From NCBI RefSeq assembly GCF_000373365.1, contig NZ_KB891240.1, positions 1 through 39,789 of the forward strand: 39,789 bases of DNA. Direction: 5' to 3'. Positions 9,201 to 18,100 of this stretch are shown piece by piece. Position 1 is the first letter of the stretch. Every line of letters starts with the position of its first letter. Below the pieces are notes generated by a model. The model was given only the letters and a program-made list of their open reading frames with translations. It was not told the DNA's origin and searched no databases. This DNA is from Parafrankia discariae (lineage in GTDB: Bacteria; Actinomycetota; Actinomycetes; Frankiales; Frankiaceae). Both the position numbers and the translations under genes were made by a program.

Positions 9201-11876
9201 ATGGCACCTGACCGTTCGCGTGGTCCGGCGAGGAATAATAGTGGGTTGACAGACGAGGAAATCCTTGATCTGGCGGACCGGTTTTGTTCGCCGGAGCAGG
9301 CGACGGCGGTGCTGGACGCGGCAGAGGTTCCGCGGCGTCGGCGGCCGCGGTGGCGGGACAACGCTGTCCGGTTCTGGTTCGAGGTGTCGGAGCTGGTGGC
9401 AGGCGGCAAGGTGCCAGGTGGGCGAGCGGGGCTGTTGGCAGCAGCGGCCCGGGAGTCGCCGGCGGGCCTGTTCGAGCCCGTACCGGGGCGTTGGGCGCCC
9501 TCCTCGCCGGCGGCGCTGCTGCTGGCGTCCCGGGAAGTGGTGGACTTCTACGGGCGCCCTGAGGAGCTCGTCGACCTGCGGCGCTGGTGCGAGGGTGGAG
9601 GCAACCAGGTTCGGCTGATCGTGGGGCCGGGCGGGCAGGGCAAGACCCGGCTGGCGATGCGGCTGTGCGCGGTGATGCGGTCGGCGGGATGGGACGCGGG
9701 GCTACTCAGCGAAGGCGCCGAGGAGCAGGTGTTCGATGGTGCCGCAGGCAGCGACCAGCCGCTGCTCCTTGTCGTCGACCGGGTGGAGGCCCGCCCAACC
9801 AGGCTCGAAACCATCCTCAAACGGCTGGTCGCCCCTCGGCTGGCAGCAGGCGCCGTCGTGCGGGTCCTGCTGCTGACCCGCTCCCTGTCAGCCGGCGCGC
9901 TGTGGTGGGATCTGACGGGAGCGAGCTCCCCGGATGTGGGCATCACCGCGCTCGTCCCGGAGCCGCTGGGCGCGCTGGGCCCGCACGTAGACCGGCTCGA
10001 CGCCTATCTGGTGGCGCTGCACCGTTTCGCGGGCGCCTGGCGCGCCGTCGAACCGGACACCGACTGGGGTGCGCTGGCAGCTGGCCTGCCTTGGCCGGAA
10101 GATCTGGCCGAGCCCGCTAATGGCCTGACGTTCACGGTGCACCTGCGGGCACTGACCGATCTGCTCCAGGCCGGCCCCCGCCCGATCATCGACGTGGGGC
10201 CGCGGGCACGGGCAGAGGACGTGCTGCTCGGCCACGAGGCCACGTACTGGCGGCAGGCAGCCGCCCACCACCGGCTCCGCCAGCCAGAGTCGGTGGCGCG
10301 GGCGGCGGTCGCCGCGGCGGGACTGTGCGGTGCCCAAGAGGCGGACGAGGCTGTCGCCGTACTCGGCGGGCTCCCCGAGCTCGCCGAAGTGGACCTGTCC
10401 GCCCGGCTCGCCGTCGCGGAATGGCTACGAGACCTCTACCCGGCGCAGGCCGGAGCGTACTGGGGCACGCTTGCCCCCGACCGGATCGCCGAACACCACC
10501 TCGGCAGCGTGCTCCGGGAGCGGCCGGACCTGGCTGCCAACCTGTTCACCGCGGCCTCCGACGGGCAGCTGGCGCACGGACTGATCACGCTCGCCCAGGC
10601 CAGCGATCACCAGCCTCACCTGCCCCCGATCCTCGCCGGTCTACTCACCGACCATCCAACGATCGCCCCACGCGCCGTGCGGCTCGACCCCACCACGCTC
10701 GCCGACCTCATCGGCTCGCTGCCCGACGAGTCCGTCGAGCTGGCCGAGGCCGCCGCCACCGTCGTCGCGCGGGCCACCCGCGACACGAACGCCGACACGC
10801 TGCCCGACCTGCCACTGATCTTCCCCAGGCTGTTGACGACGCTCACCGACCGCCTGATCGTCCTGGGACGACCAGAAGCGGCACTGACCGCCGCGCGGGA
10901 GGCCACCCGGCTGTTCCGGCTGCTGGACGCGGCACCGCCAGACGCCGTCACCATCGTCTCCGTGTCCCCGTACGACGCCGCCCGCGATATGCCCGTCCCG
11001 CGTGCGAGGGAGGCAGCAGGCGAGCTCGGGAGCGTGTTCGCGGTCACCCCGCTGGCGGCGGTGTCTCCGCCTGGCGTCCTCACCGCCGCTCTCGCCGACG
11101 CCGTGAACACCATGTCCTTCCTCCTGGCCGGGCTGGGACGGCCCGCGGAGGCGCTGGCCGCCGCCGAGGAAGCCGTGGCCGCCTACCGGCGGGCGGCCGC
11201 GGTCCAACCGAGCGGCTCCAGGGCCGAACTCGGCCTGGCCAGCGCCCTACACAACCTGTCCGAACGCCTCCCGGACCTGGGACGGCTGGAAGAGGCCGTG
11301 ACCGCCGACGAGGAAGCCGTCACGATCCTTCGGCGACACGACGCGGCGCGACCGGGCCTCTTCTCCGCCAGCCTCGCCGGCGCGCTGATCAGCCTTTCCG
11401 ACCACCTGGCCGCCCTGGAGCGGCACGCCGACGCGGTCGAACCCGCGATGGCGGCCATGGCGATCAACCGGCGGCTCGCCCAGGAATATCCGGCCACCAG
11501 TGTCCTCGCCTTCGCCGCGTCCCTGACCGTTGCCGCCGTCCGCCTGTCCGAAGCCGGCGACCGGCAGAAGGCGATCTCCACCGCGCAGGAAGCCGTCGTC
11601 GTCTTCCACGAGCTGTACCAGCGCCATCCAGCCGAGTTCGTGGGCCGGCTGACCTCAACGCTCACGTTCACCGGCCAGCTGCTGCACGGAACCGGGCAAA
11701 CAGAAGCGACACTGCAGGCCCTCGTCCCGGCGCTCACCCTCGCCAGCGACACCCAGAACAAGGAGATGGTCCCCGTCATCCTCGCCCTGCTCCGCGAGGA
11801 GCGCCGCCACGACGGACCAGCGTTCGACGCGGCCTGGACCACGATCGCCGGAGAGCCCGTACCCGACGGGCTGTGA
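9201..11876 (+). CDS. EAD1-STAND NTPase-TPR protein
   Basis: An 891-aa protein. Residues ~15-90 match effector-associated domain 1 (EAD1): LTDEEILDLADRFCSPEQA, VRFWFEVSELVAGG and GLLAAAARESPAGLF. Family work describes EAD1 as a death-fold-like adaptor that recruits effectors carrying the same domain. A P-loop NTPase follows, with Walker A GPGGQGKTRLA (from about residue 142) and Walker B LLLVVDRVEA (Asp about 193). The rest is alpha-helical, with TPR-like units such as LGRPAEALAAAEEAVAAYRR and LGRLEEAVTADEEAVTILRR between about 560 and 860, the likely sensor. ATG 9201 is preferred because CAGGGG lies seven bases upstream; a TTG at 9168 is in frame but weaker. No effector with a second EAD1 is visible in the window, so the partner must be encoded elsewhere. 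It probably acts in conflict or immune signalling. Confidence 0.85.
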   Translation: MAPDRSRGPARNNSGLTDEEILDLADRFCSPEQATAVLDAAEVPRRRRPRWRDNAVRFWFEVSELVAGGKVPGGRAGLLAAAARESPAGLFEPVPGRWAPSSPAALLLASREVVDFYGRPEELVDLRRWCEGGGNQVRLIVGPGGQGKTRLAMRLCAVMRSAGWDAGLLSEGAEEQVFDGAAGSDQPLLLVVDRVEARPTRLETILKRLVAPRLAAGAVVRVLLLTRSLSAGALWWDLTGASSPDVGITALVPEPLGALGPHVDRLDAYLVALHRFAGAWRAVEPDTDWGALAAGLPWPEDLAEPANGLTFTVHLRALTDLLQAGPRPIIDVGPRARAEDVLLGHEATYWRQAAAHHRLRQPESVARAAVAAAGLCGAQEADEAVAVLGGLPELAEVDLSARLAVAEWLRDLYPAQAGAYWGTLAPDRIAEHHLGSVLRERPDLAANLFTAASDGQLAHGLITLAQASDHQPHLPPILAGLLTDHPTIAPRAVRLDPTTLADLIGSLPDESVELAEAAATVVARATRDTNADTLPDLPLIFPRLLTTLTDRLIVLGRPEAALTAAREATRLFRLLDAAPPDAVTIVSVSPYDAARDMPVPRAREAAGELGSVFAVTPLAAVSPPGVLTAALADAVNTMSFLLAGLGRPAEALAAAEEAVAAYRRAAAVQPSGSRAELGLASALHNLSERLPDLGRLEEAVTADEEAVTILRRHDAARPGLFSASLAGALISLSDHLAALERHADAVEPAMAAMAINRRLAQEYPATSVLAFAASLTVAAVRLSEAGDRQKAISTAQEAVVVFHELYQRHPAEFVGRLTSTLTFTGQLLHGTGQTEATLQALVPALTLASDTQNKEMVPVILALLREERRHDGPAFDAAWTTIAGEPVPDGL

Positions 11877-12222
11877 AAAGGCCGATGACAGCGGTTGTTC
11901 CCGCAGCCCGACAGCCACCCATCCCACTCGGGGACGGGAGTACCCGACCGATCTTAAAACAGTCCCGACCCTGATGAGCCGTGCAGACAACCATGCCGGC
12001 GGTTCAGACGCTCTGGCAGCGCCTCAGCTCAACTGGCGAGCGACACGGACGGTCCCGCAGCCGCACCAATGCGTCCGACACCCCCAGCCCGACCAGCGCG
12101 GGCCCAGGGTCAGATACCATCAGCGAAGAACAGAAGCGCCCAGCGGACGTGCATGGACGTCCACCGAAGATCCGCCGCGAGGCCGATCGGCAGTCGGGGT
12201 TCGACTCCCCCACGCGCACGCC

Positions 12223-12273
12223 TGGTTGAGGCAGGTCAGAGCCCCGCAGCCGATCACACGGCGCGGGGCTCTG
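12223..12273. repeat. 51-bp direct repeat, copy 1
   Basis: It begins TGGTTGAGGCAGGTCAGAG and ends GGCGCGGGGCTCTG. It matches copy 2 at 12580-12630 at 50 of 51 positions (C here, A there, in the hairpin loop). Similarity continues a few bases leftward (GCGCACGC) with a one-base indel. It follows immediately after a tRNA-like T-arm. Confidence 0.85.
12237..12273 (+). terminator. GC-rich hairpin, terminator-like (copy 1)
   Basis: An 11-bp perfect stem CAGAGCCCCGC / GCGGGGCTCTG is extended by a GCCG/CGGC inner stem after one bulged A, closing on a 6-base loop. No strong T-run follows, which is common for actinobacterial terminators. It could end transcription of the upstream STAND gene or be a leftover tRNA terminator. 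Confidence 0.5.
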
Positions 12274-12579
12274 ATTCACTCTCAGACCTATCCAGCCAAG
12301 GTCACCGGTCGTACCTCAGCGCCCCGGAAGACACCACCGGCCGGCACTGCCGCCGAGGATGCAAGACATCCCAGCACCCTGGGTGACCAGCGGTCAGGCG
12401 GAAGCGATACGCTCGGAGGACACGGACGCCGGGGACTCGCACCCCTGATGCTGTGATCGAGATCTTCGCGTTCTACCATACTCAACCACCAGACACGTCA
12501 AGTTCGAACGTCGATGCAATGCGTAGCGACAACGACCACGGCGGTTGGGGATGCTTGACGTGCCGTGCCGAGCGCACGC

Positions 12580-12630
12580 TGGTTGAGGCAGGTCAGAGCC
12601 CCGCAGCCGATAACACGGCGCGGGGCTCTG
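12580..12630. repeat. 51-bp direct repeat, copy 2
   Basis: Same element as copy 1 with one substitution, in direct orientation. No T-arm-like sequence precedes this copy. It lies 40 bp beyond the end of the toxin remnant encoded on the other strand. Confidence 0.85.
12594..12630 (+). terminator. GC-rich hairpin, terminator-like (copy 2)
   Basis: Identical stem to copy 1, with the loop base changed C to A. It is followed on the plus strand by TTCTTT, a better tail than copy 1 has. Being symmetrical, it could also act on minus-strand transcripts leaving the toxin-antitoxin pair. Confidence 0.5.
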
Positions 12631-12670
12631 TTCTTTGCGTGCGCGATGGCCCAGCCCCGGGCGGAGAGGG

Positions 12671-13032
12671 TCAGTCGCCCTCTCGGCGGATCCGAAGAAG
12701 GCCGCGGTGGACTACCGTCACGGCCCCGGTGAGGTCGTGCTGCGTGACCAGGTCCTCGACGGCCGCGATCACCGCGCGTGCCGACTGGTAGTCGAGCCGG
12801 AAGACCACGATCCCGCTGTGCGATCCTGGCGGGTAGGCACGAATGTTCCCGAAACCGCGGTCGAGGGTGAACACGATGCGGTTCTCGGCGACCGCAGCAG
12901 CGAGCATCTCCGGATCGGAACGGCCCGACAGGTTCTCCGCGAGCACAGTGTCGGCATCGAGCCCGTGCTTGGCAGGTAGGGGAGCCGCTCCGCGAGGGAG
13001 ACCGGGAGACCCTCGTCCAGCTTGACCTTCAC
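12671..13032 (-). pseudogene. DUF5615 PIN-like toxin, frameshifted
   Basis: The toxin half of a DUF433/DUF5615 (VapBC45-like) module. The N-terminus MKVKLDEGLPVSLAERLPYL is read from GTG 13032, but the remainder, LAENLSGRSDPEMLAAAV, FTLDRGFGNIRAYPPGSHSG and QHDLTGAVTVVHRGLLRIRR, is in another frame. The shift is a single-base indel near 12975, at the position of the expected AKHGLDADTV segment. The acidic PIN-type residues (LDEGLP, TLDRGFG) are both still encoded, but separately. GTG overlaps the antitoxin stop as GTGA, so the pair was translationally coupled. A sequencing error could also explain the shift. Confidence 0.75.
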
Positions 13033-13268
13033 GGCGCGGTACGAAGCGGCACGAGATCCTCCCTCGCCAGGCGCGCCCCGTAGGCAGCGGCTGCGCGGAT
13101 CCCCGACACGGTCAGCGACGGGTACTCCGCGGTGATCTCACCGTCGGACATACCGTCGGCAAGGCAGTCGAGCACGACACTCACCGGCACCCGGGTACCC
13201 CGGATACATGCCTGCCCATGACCGAATGTCGGGTCGGCCACGACGAGCGCCAGAAGATCTCCCGCCAC
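13029..13268 (-). CDS. DUF433 family antitoxin
   Basis: A small protein (79 aa from GTG 13268, 70 aa from GTG 13241) with the DUF433 core DPTFGHGQACIRGTRVPVSV, LDCLADGMSDGEITAEYPSL and VSGIRAAAAYGARLARED. DUF433 is a helix-turn-helix-like antitoxin that neutralises DUF5615 PIN-like nucleases and usually represses its own operon. The frame stays open to 13361, but the extra residues look non-native. GGGAGG sits too close to GTG 13268 to decide the start. It is followed directly by the broken toxin, leaving an apparently orphan antitoxin. Confidence 0.75.
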   Translation of the reverse strand: MAGDLLALVVADPTFGHGQACIRGTRVPVSVVLDCLADGMSDGEITAEYPSLTVSGIRAAAAYGARLAREDLVPLRTAP

Positions 13269-13298
13269 GCCTCCCAGTATGCCCCCGGATCTCAGCCT

Positions 13299-13332
13299 CA
13301 GGCGTCCGTCTCGTGGTCCAGGCCGTGGCACG
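13299..13332. repeat. 34-bp dispersed repeat, copy A
   Basis: It matches 31653-31686 with two mismatches; the core CTCGTGGTCCAGGCCGTGGC is identical. It lies between the antitoxin and the end of the six-gene operon. Its origin is unknown; see copy B. Confidence 0.6.
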
Positions 13333-13374
13333 AGGGACGGCCACGTACTGCCGCATGCCACCCACCGCCGGTGC

Positions 13375-15195
13375 TCAGCGCATGTACGTGACCCGTTCGG
13401 CGACCTCGATCAGCTGGGCGGCGAACTCGGCCGGGCCGACGGGCCTCTGGAGCACGTCCGTCATCGCCGCGACCAGCTCCCGTACGGGGACCACCGAGCA
13501 GGGGCGGAGTGGGAACGGGCCGACCGACGCGGGGACGGTCTTGTCGGCCCCGAGTGGACGCAGTGGCTTGCCGACCGAGCCTGACGGTTCCTCCTCGACG
13601 GCGAAGTGCTGGGCGGTCGGCGGCTGCCGCAGGTCCAGCTGGGCCAGCTCACCCTCGAACAGGCACAGCAGCACGCCGCGGGAGACCTGCTCGACGCGGA
13701 CCGCGGGCAGCGTCTTCTTGTCGGCGCCGTACGCCTCCACGATGAGGCCTGGGTAGCCGCTGATCAGGTCGGACCGGATCAGCGCCCCGGTCAGCGTCGG
13801 CAGGTCCGGCAGCACCGGGTCGGCGGCGTCGAGGTCCGCGTCGGCGGAGCTGAGCCGGCCGATGCCGCACGCGCCGTCGAGCAGGTACCGCACCCACGTC
13901 TGGTCGACGCCGACGAACCGTACGGTCTCCGCCGGCAGCACCCGGTCGTCGGGGATGAGGTGGCTGAACGGGACCCCGCGGAGCCGGGACAGGTCCCGCA
14001 GCCAGGCGAGCACGCCGGCCGGCAACGCGTCGTCCACGGCGGTGACGGCCAGCGGGTAGCCGTCGCCGACGTACTGCTGGCCGGCGTGCCGGCGGCGGCG
14101 CCGGTGCTGCCGGATCTGCAGGGCGATGTCGGCACTCTGCAGGGCTAGCAGCCGGCCGAGGCTCCAGGCGGTGGCGTAGCCGACATCGGTCATGCCGACG
14201 TCGGGGTGGTAGCGCAGCAGGGCGTCGGCGGTCCGGACCGGTGGGACCGGGCCGCTGGACACCGGCCCGATGGTGAGCGGGCCTCGGTACCACCCGACGT
14301 CCTGGCTGCCGTCCCGCAGCCGGCGGCGGACGGGTACGAAACCCTGCCGCAGAAACCTGTCGGCCACCGAGTGGCCGCTGTCCGGCAGCTTCAGCGCGTC
14401 GTCGCTGTCCCGACCCAGGTCGCGGGCCAGGCCGCGGGCCAGGCCGGCGAAGGACTGGTCCGGGTCGACGCTGGCGAACCGCCAGCTGGCCAGGCTGACC
14501 AGGCGGACCTGCGCGCCCTGACCGAGGTCGAACGAGCCGGCGTCGTACCGGCCCTCCACCGAGACGAGGTGCGCGACACAGCTCTTGCCCGCGGGTGGCA
14601 GCCGGGCGGCGACGACGACCGCGGTCGCGTCCCGGACATGGGCCAGGTAGGGCAGCTCGTCGTACGCGGGAATCAGGTCGGCGAGCACCTTGGTGTCGAC
14701 GTCGATCACGGTGACCGGGTCGGCCTCGCTCTGGTGCCGTTCCAGCACCGGCGCCGGGATGTGGGCCGGGCTGGTGGCCAGCGTGCCGAGGGTGACCGTA
14801 CGCGGCTCCGGCCGCTCGTCGCCGGCGAACACCAGCAGTGCGAGCCACGGCGCCGAGCCGCCGTCGGTCTCGGTGCCAGTGCTGGACGGCGATCGTTCCC
14901 ATGGCAGGGTGGCCCGGTTCAGCACGACGTGTGGCAGCGTCTCGTCGTACTCGCCCAGCCCGCCGTTCGGCGGGTACGTCGAGACCACCGCCGTCGGTGG
15001 CAGGCCGAACCGCTCTCCGGCGACGGTGAAGGTCCGGCCGGTGCTGTACGTCTGGTTGTCGAGGTCGGTCTCCTGCCGCACGCGGATGCGGTAGTCGCCG
15101 CTCTCCAACGCCGGGACGAGCGAGCCGGCGAACGTGACCGCGCCGGGCGTCGGGGTGTCGGATGGCGGGGTGTCGGGCGGCGGGGTGTCAGGCAT
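13375..15195 (-). CDS. Conserved protein of unnamed family, last gene of the DUF6603 operon
   Basis: A 606-aa protein I cannot assign to a named domain. After a short Pro/Thr-rich start (MPDTPPPDTPPSDTP), residues ~20-60 form a beta-rich strand set (SGDYRIRVRQETDLDNQTYS). A segment LPHVVLNRATLPWERSP and APWLALLVFAGDE follows that I associate, from memory, with other uncharacterised large-operon proteins. The middle is mixed alpha/beta (VGYATAWSLGRLLALQSADI, ending in an Arg-rich stretch), and the C-terminus is helical. No signal peptide, membrane helix or catalytic motif is visible. ATG 15195 overlaps the stop of the DUF6603 gene by 8 nt (ATGCCTGA), which fixes the start. The family's function is not known to me; placement suggests a structural or assembly partner of the DUF6603 protein. 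Confidence 0.8.
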   Translation of the reverse strand: MPDTPPPDTPPSDTPTPGAVTFAGSLVPALESGDYRIRVRQETDLDNQTYSTGRTFTVAGERFGLPPTAVVSTYPPNGGLGEYDETLPHVVLNRATLPWERSPSSTGTETDGGSAPWLALLVFAGDERPEPRTVTLGTLATSPAHIPAPVLERHQSEADPVTVIDVDTKVLADLIPAYDELPYLAHVRDATAVVVAARLPPAGKSCVAHLVSVEGRYDAGSFDLGQGAQVRLVSLASWRFASVDPDQSFAGLARGLARDLGRDSDDALKLPDSGHSVADRFLRQGFVPVRRRLRDGSQDVGWYRGPLTIGPVSSGPVPPVRTADALLRYHPDVGMTDVGYATAWSLGRLLALQSADIALQIRQHRRRRRHAGQQYVGDGYPLAVTAVDDALPAGVLAWLRDLSRLRGVPFSHLIPDDRVLPAETVRFVGVDQTWVRYLLDGACGIGRLSSADADLDAADPVLPDLPTLTGALIRSDLISGYPGLIVEAYGADKKTLPAVRVEQVSRGVLLCLFEGELAQLDLRQPPTAQHFAVEEEPSGSVGKPLRPLGADKTVPASVGPFPLRPCSVVPVRELVAAMTDVLQRPVGPAEFAAQLIEVAERVTYMR

Positions 15196-18100
15196 CGACG
15201 GCCACCAGCGGGGCCTCGGCGTAGACCGCGGCGTCGAAGCCGGCCAGGTCCACGGTCGCGCCGGGCAGGACCGCGTCGATGACGGCCGACCGGGTGGCCG
15301 CCACGTCGGTGGCGAGGACGGTGTCCATGATCTCCTCCAACCGCTCGGCGGTGCCGGCGTCACGGACCGCCACAGCCGGGGGCGGGGTCAGCTCGATCAC
15401 CCCGGACTGGGTGTACAGGGCGGTGGCGGCGGTGAGCGCGGCGGCGGACAGCCAGGTCCGGGACGTCGACTGTGCCGCCGGCCGGGGGGTGATCGAGTAG
15501 CCGGTGAGCAGGCCGGTCATCAACTGCCGCCCGGTGGCCTGCGGAACCAGGTCGGCGCCCCACACCGCGGCCGGCAGGTCCTTGAACACCGGGGTGTAGT
15601 CGAACCGGTCGTCGACCGCCACGTCGTCGTGGGTCAGCGTGATGCGGTGGGTGGCTGTCACGTCACCGATCGCCCGGCCGGCCGGGCCGACCCCGAACGG
15701 CGCCGCGGTCCCGGGCAGCGCGGCCTGCGCCGTACCCCGGGTCGCGGCGCTGCTCGGCACCGCGGAGTCGGTGACCAGCACCAGGCCGGCCGGGTCGACG
15801 ACGCCCAGGTACGGCTCGTCCTCGGGCGGCGGGATCCCCTCGCTGTGCGGGCCGGCCCCGGCCAGCGTGACCGACACGACCTGGTCCGGCGCGGGCAGCA
15901 TCGCCGACCGCACCTGCTCCCACGGCACCGGCTGTGGCTTTGGCGGGCGGGACGGGCCGAAGGTGATGTGCACGGTGACCACGGTGAGGTCGATCGCGGC
16001 GGTGCCGGCGAAGTCCGGCCCCCACAGATGCAGGTCCGCGCCGACGTGGGCGCTGATCGTGTGCGTCCCGAACAGCGAGAACGTGTACGAGGCGCCGAGG
16101 TCGACGTGCACGTCGAGCTCGTAGTGGTACGGCTGCCAGCCGATGAGGAAGTCCATCGACGCGTCGAACCAGGCCCGCAGCGAGTCGTCCTGCCAGATCG
16201 CGTGCAGGCTGCCGCCGGCCATCAGCATCCCCGGCGTGAGCGCGTAGTAGCCGCTGCCGGAGACCGCCAGCTCCGGGCACACCTGCCAGGTGAAGCCCAG
16301 CCGGGGGACGTTCGGGTAGTGGGGCGGCACCGGGAACCGGGGGTGGTATCCGCCGGCGGTGATCACGAAGTCACCGGCGTGCCCGCCGCCGAACCAGGTC
16401 GCGAACGCGAACCCGCCCTGCAGGTGACAGGCCCGGGACAGCAGGAACGAGTTGCTGGTCAGTTGCGCGACGACGATGAGGCTGCCGTCGTCGGGCGCGA
16501 ACGACGCCCGCAGCGCCAGCTGCACCTCGGCGATCGGGTCGACGGTCGCGGTGGTCTCGGTGGTCGCGGCGGGGTCGGGCACCGGCAGTGTCAGCGTCGA
16601 CAGGCCGACGACGTCGAGCTCGAACCGGTGGCCGAACCCGACCGAGACCAGCACGAACGAGTCGACCATGCCGAACGAGGTGAAGTGCACCCCGGCGGTG
16701 AGGAAGAAGTCACCGACCGACGCGGGCAGGTAGCCGGACAGCCGCTGCAGCTGGCCGCCGATCGTCACCCCGTCGGGCGGGCCGGAGACCGCGTCAGCCA
16801 CCAGCGGGAAGGAGGCGATCTCGGTGACCGGCGGGACGACCAGCCGGCGGTTGTAGCCGAACCCGGCCGCCAGCCCGCGGACGAAGAAGAACGGCGGCCC
16901 GCCGACGGGGTCGTCGAGGAACGCGTACACGAACAGCGACGGTCCTTCGGGCAGTTGCGCGTACGACCCGAGCGCCGCCAGCGAGAACTGCTCGGTCCGG
17001 ATCCGCACCCCGCCGCTGTACGCCGGATAGCTGACGCCGGCGTAGTCCAGGGTTCCCTCGAGGAACGCGCCGGCGACCTCGATCGGGCCGCTCGCGTACT
17101 GCACGCCCATGCCGGCCAGGCCGAACGACGGCAGCGCGGCCGGGTCGGACGTCGACAGCCCGACCGCCAGCCCGTCCAGGGTCAGCGTCAGGCCGGCCAG
17201 GCCGACCGAGGCGTCGAGCAGCACGGTCAACCGGCCCTCGCGGTGGGCCAGACCGACCCGGTCGACGGCCAGCGGTCCGAACGTGCGCTGGATCTTGTAC
17301 CAGGTCGTGCCGTCGGAGATGGGCACCGTGGTCGGGGTCGGAGTCGGGACCGGGACCGGGGCCGGGAGCGGCCCGCCGACCGGGGTGGCGACCGGCGCGG
17401 TCAGCGGCCCGAGCCGGAGCACGGCCTGGAACGTGGCCCCGGCGGCCAGGTCGCCGGCGGGCAGCGGCGCCATGGTCGCCGGCAGCAGCGGTGCGAGCGC
17501 GGCCACACCGGCCGCCGGCAGCCCCGCAGAGGCCGCGATCACCCGCAGCGGCGCCAGCCCCATCACGGTGTCGCCGACCAGGTGCTCGCCGACCACCGGC
17601 AGGTGGGCGAAGTCGAAGGTGACCGCGAGGTCGGCGATCAGCACGTACTGGTCCCCGGACGCGGCCAGGGCCACGTCACGCAGGTCGACGACCAGCCCTT
17701 CCGGGACGTATGTGCCCGCGACCGGTGAGAACGCCGACACCAGGTCCCGCACCGCGGGCACTGGGTCGGTCGGCGGGTGCGAGTACGCGGCGACGAACTC
17801 GTCGGCGACCGGGTTGGCGGCGAACCGAGCGTCGAAGACCAGGTCCCGGGTGCCGCCGCCGTGCACCGGCAGCGTGACGTCGAGCCGCCCGGAGAGCAGG
17901 TGCGCCGCGGTGTCGACGCTCACGGTGATCGCCACATCGGTGCCGTCGGCGCGGAACTTGGCCCGGCCGGTGACGAACAGCCGCCGGCTGCCAGTGGTGA
18001 CGTCGATGCCTAGGTCGTCCACGGTCAACCCGGCGATCGGTGCCGGCAGTGTGGTCGCGCCGTACCGTTCGGCCAGCGACTCCATCAGCGCGCCGATCGG

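Larger units (their letters stand above)
11877..12670. other. Intergenic region carrying two copies of a 51-bp element
   Basis: About 800 bp with no convincing gene. It contains a tRNA T-arm-like sequence (GGGGTTCGACTCCCC, 12197-12211) directly before the first copy of a duplicated 51-bp element; the second copy lies 357 bp further on. I could not find a matching anticodon arm, D-arm or acceptor stem upstream, so there is no intact tRNA. The rest of the stretch holds nothing I can identify. Confidence 0.5.

Noticed and set aside
12010-12080. D-arm-like CAGCTCAACTGGCGAGC suggesting a tRNA
   Set aside because: The following bases do not form an anticodon stem and lack U33, so it is probably chance.
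12130-12222. A tRNA gene ending at the T-arm-like GGGGTTCGACTCCCC
   Set aside because: No acceptor stem partner, D-arm or anticodon arm with a proper loop could be found upstream, and no CCA end follows.
12223-12630. A CRISPR array
   Set aside because: There are only two repeat copies, 357 bp apart, with no regular spacers and no cas genes.
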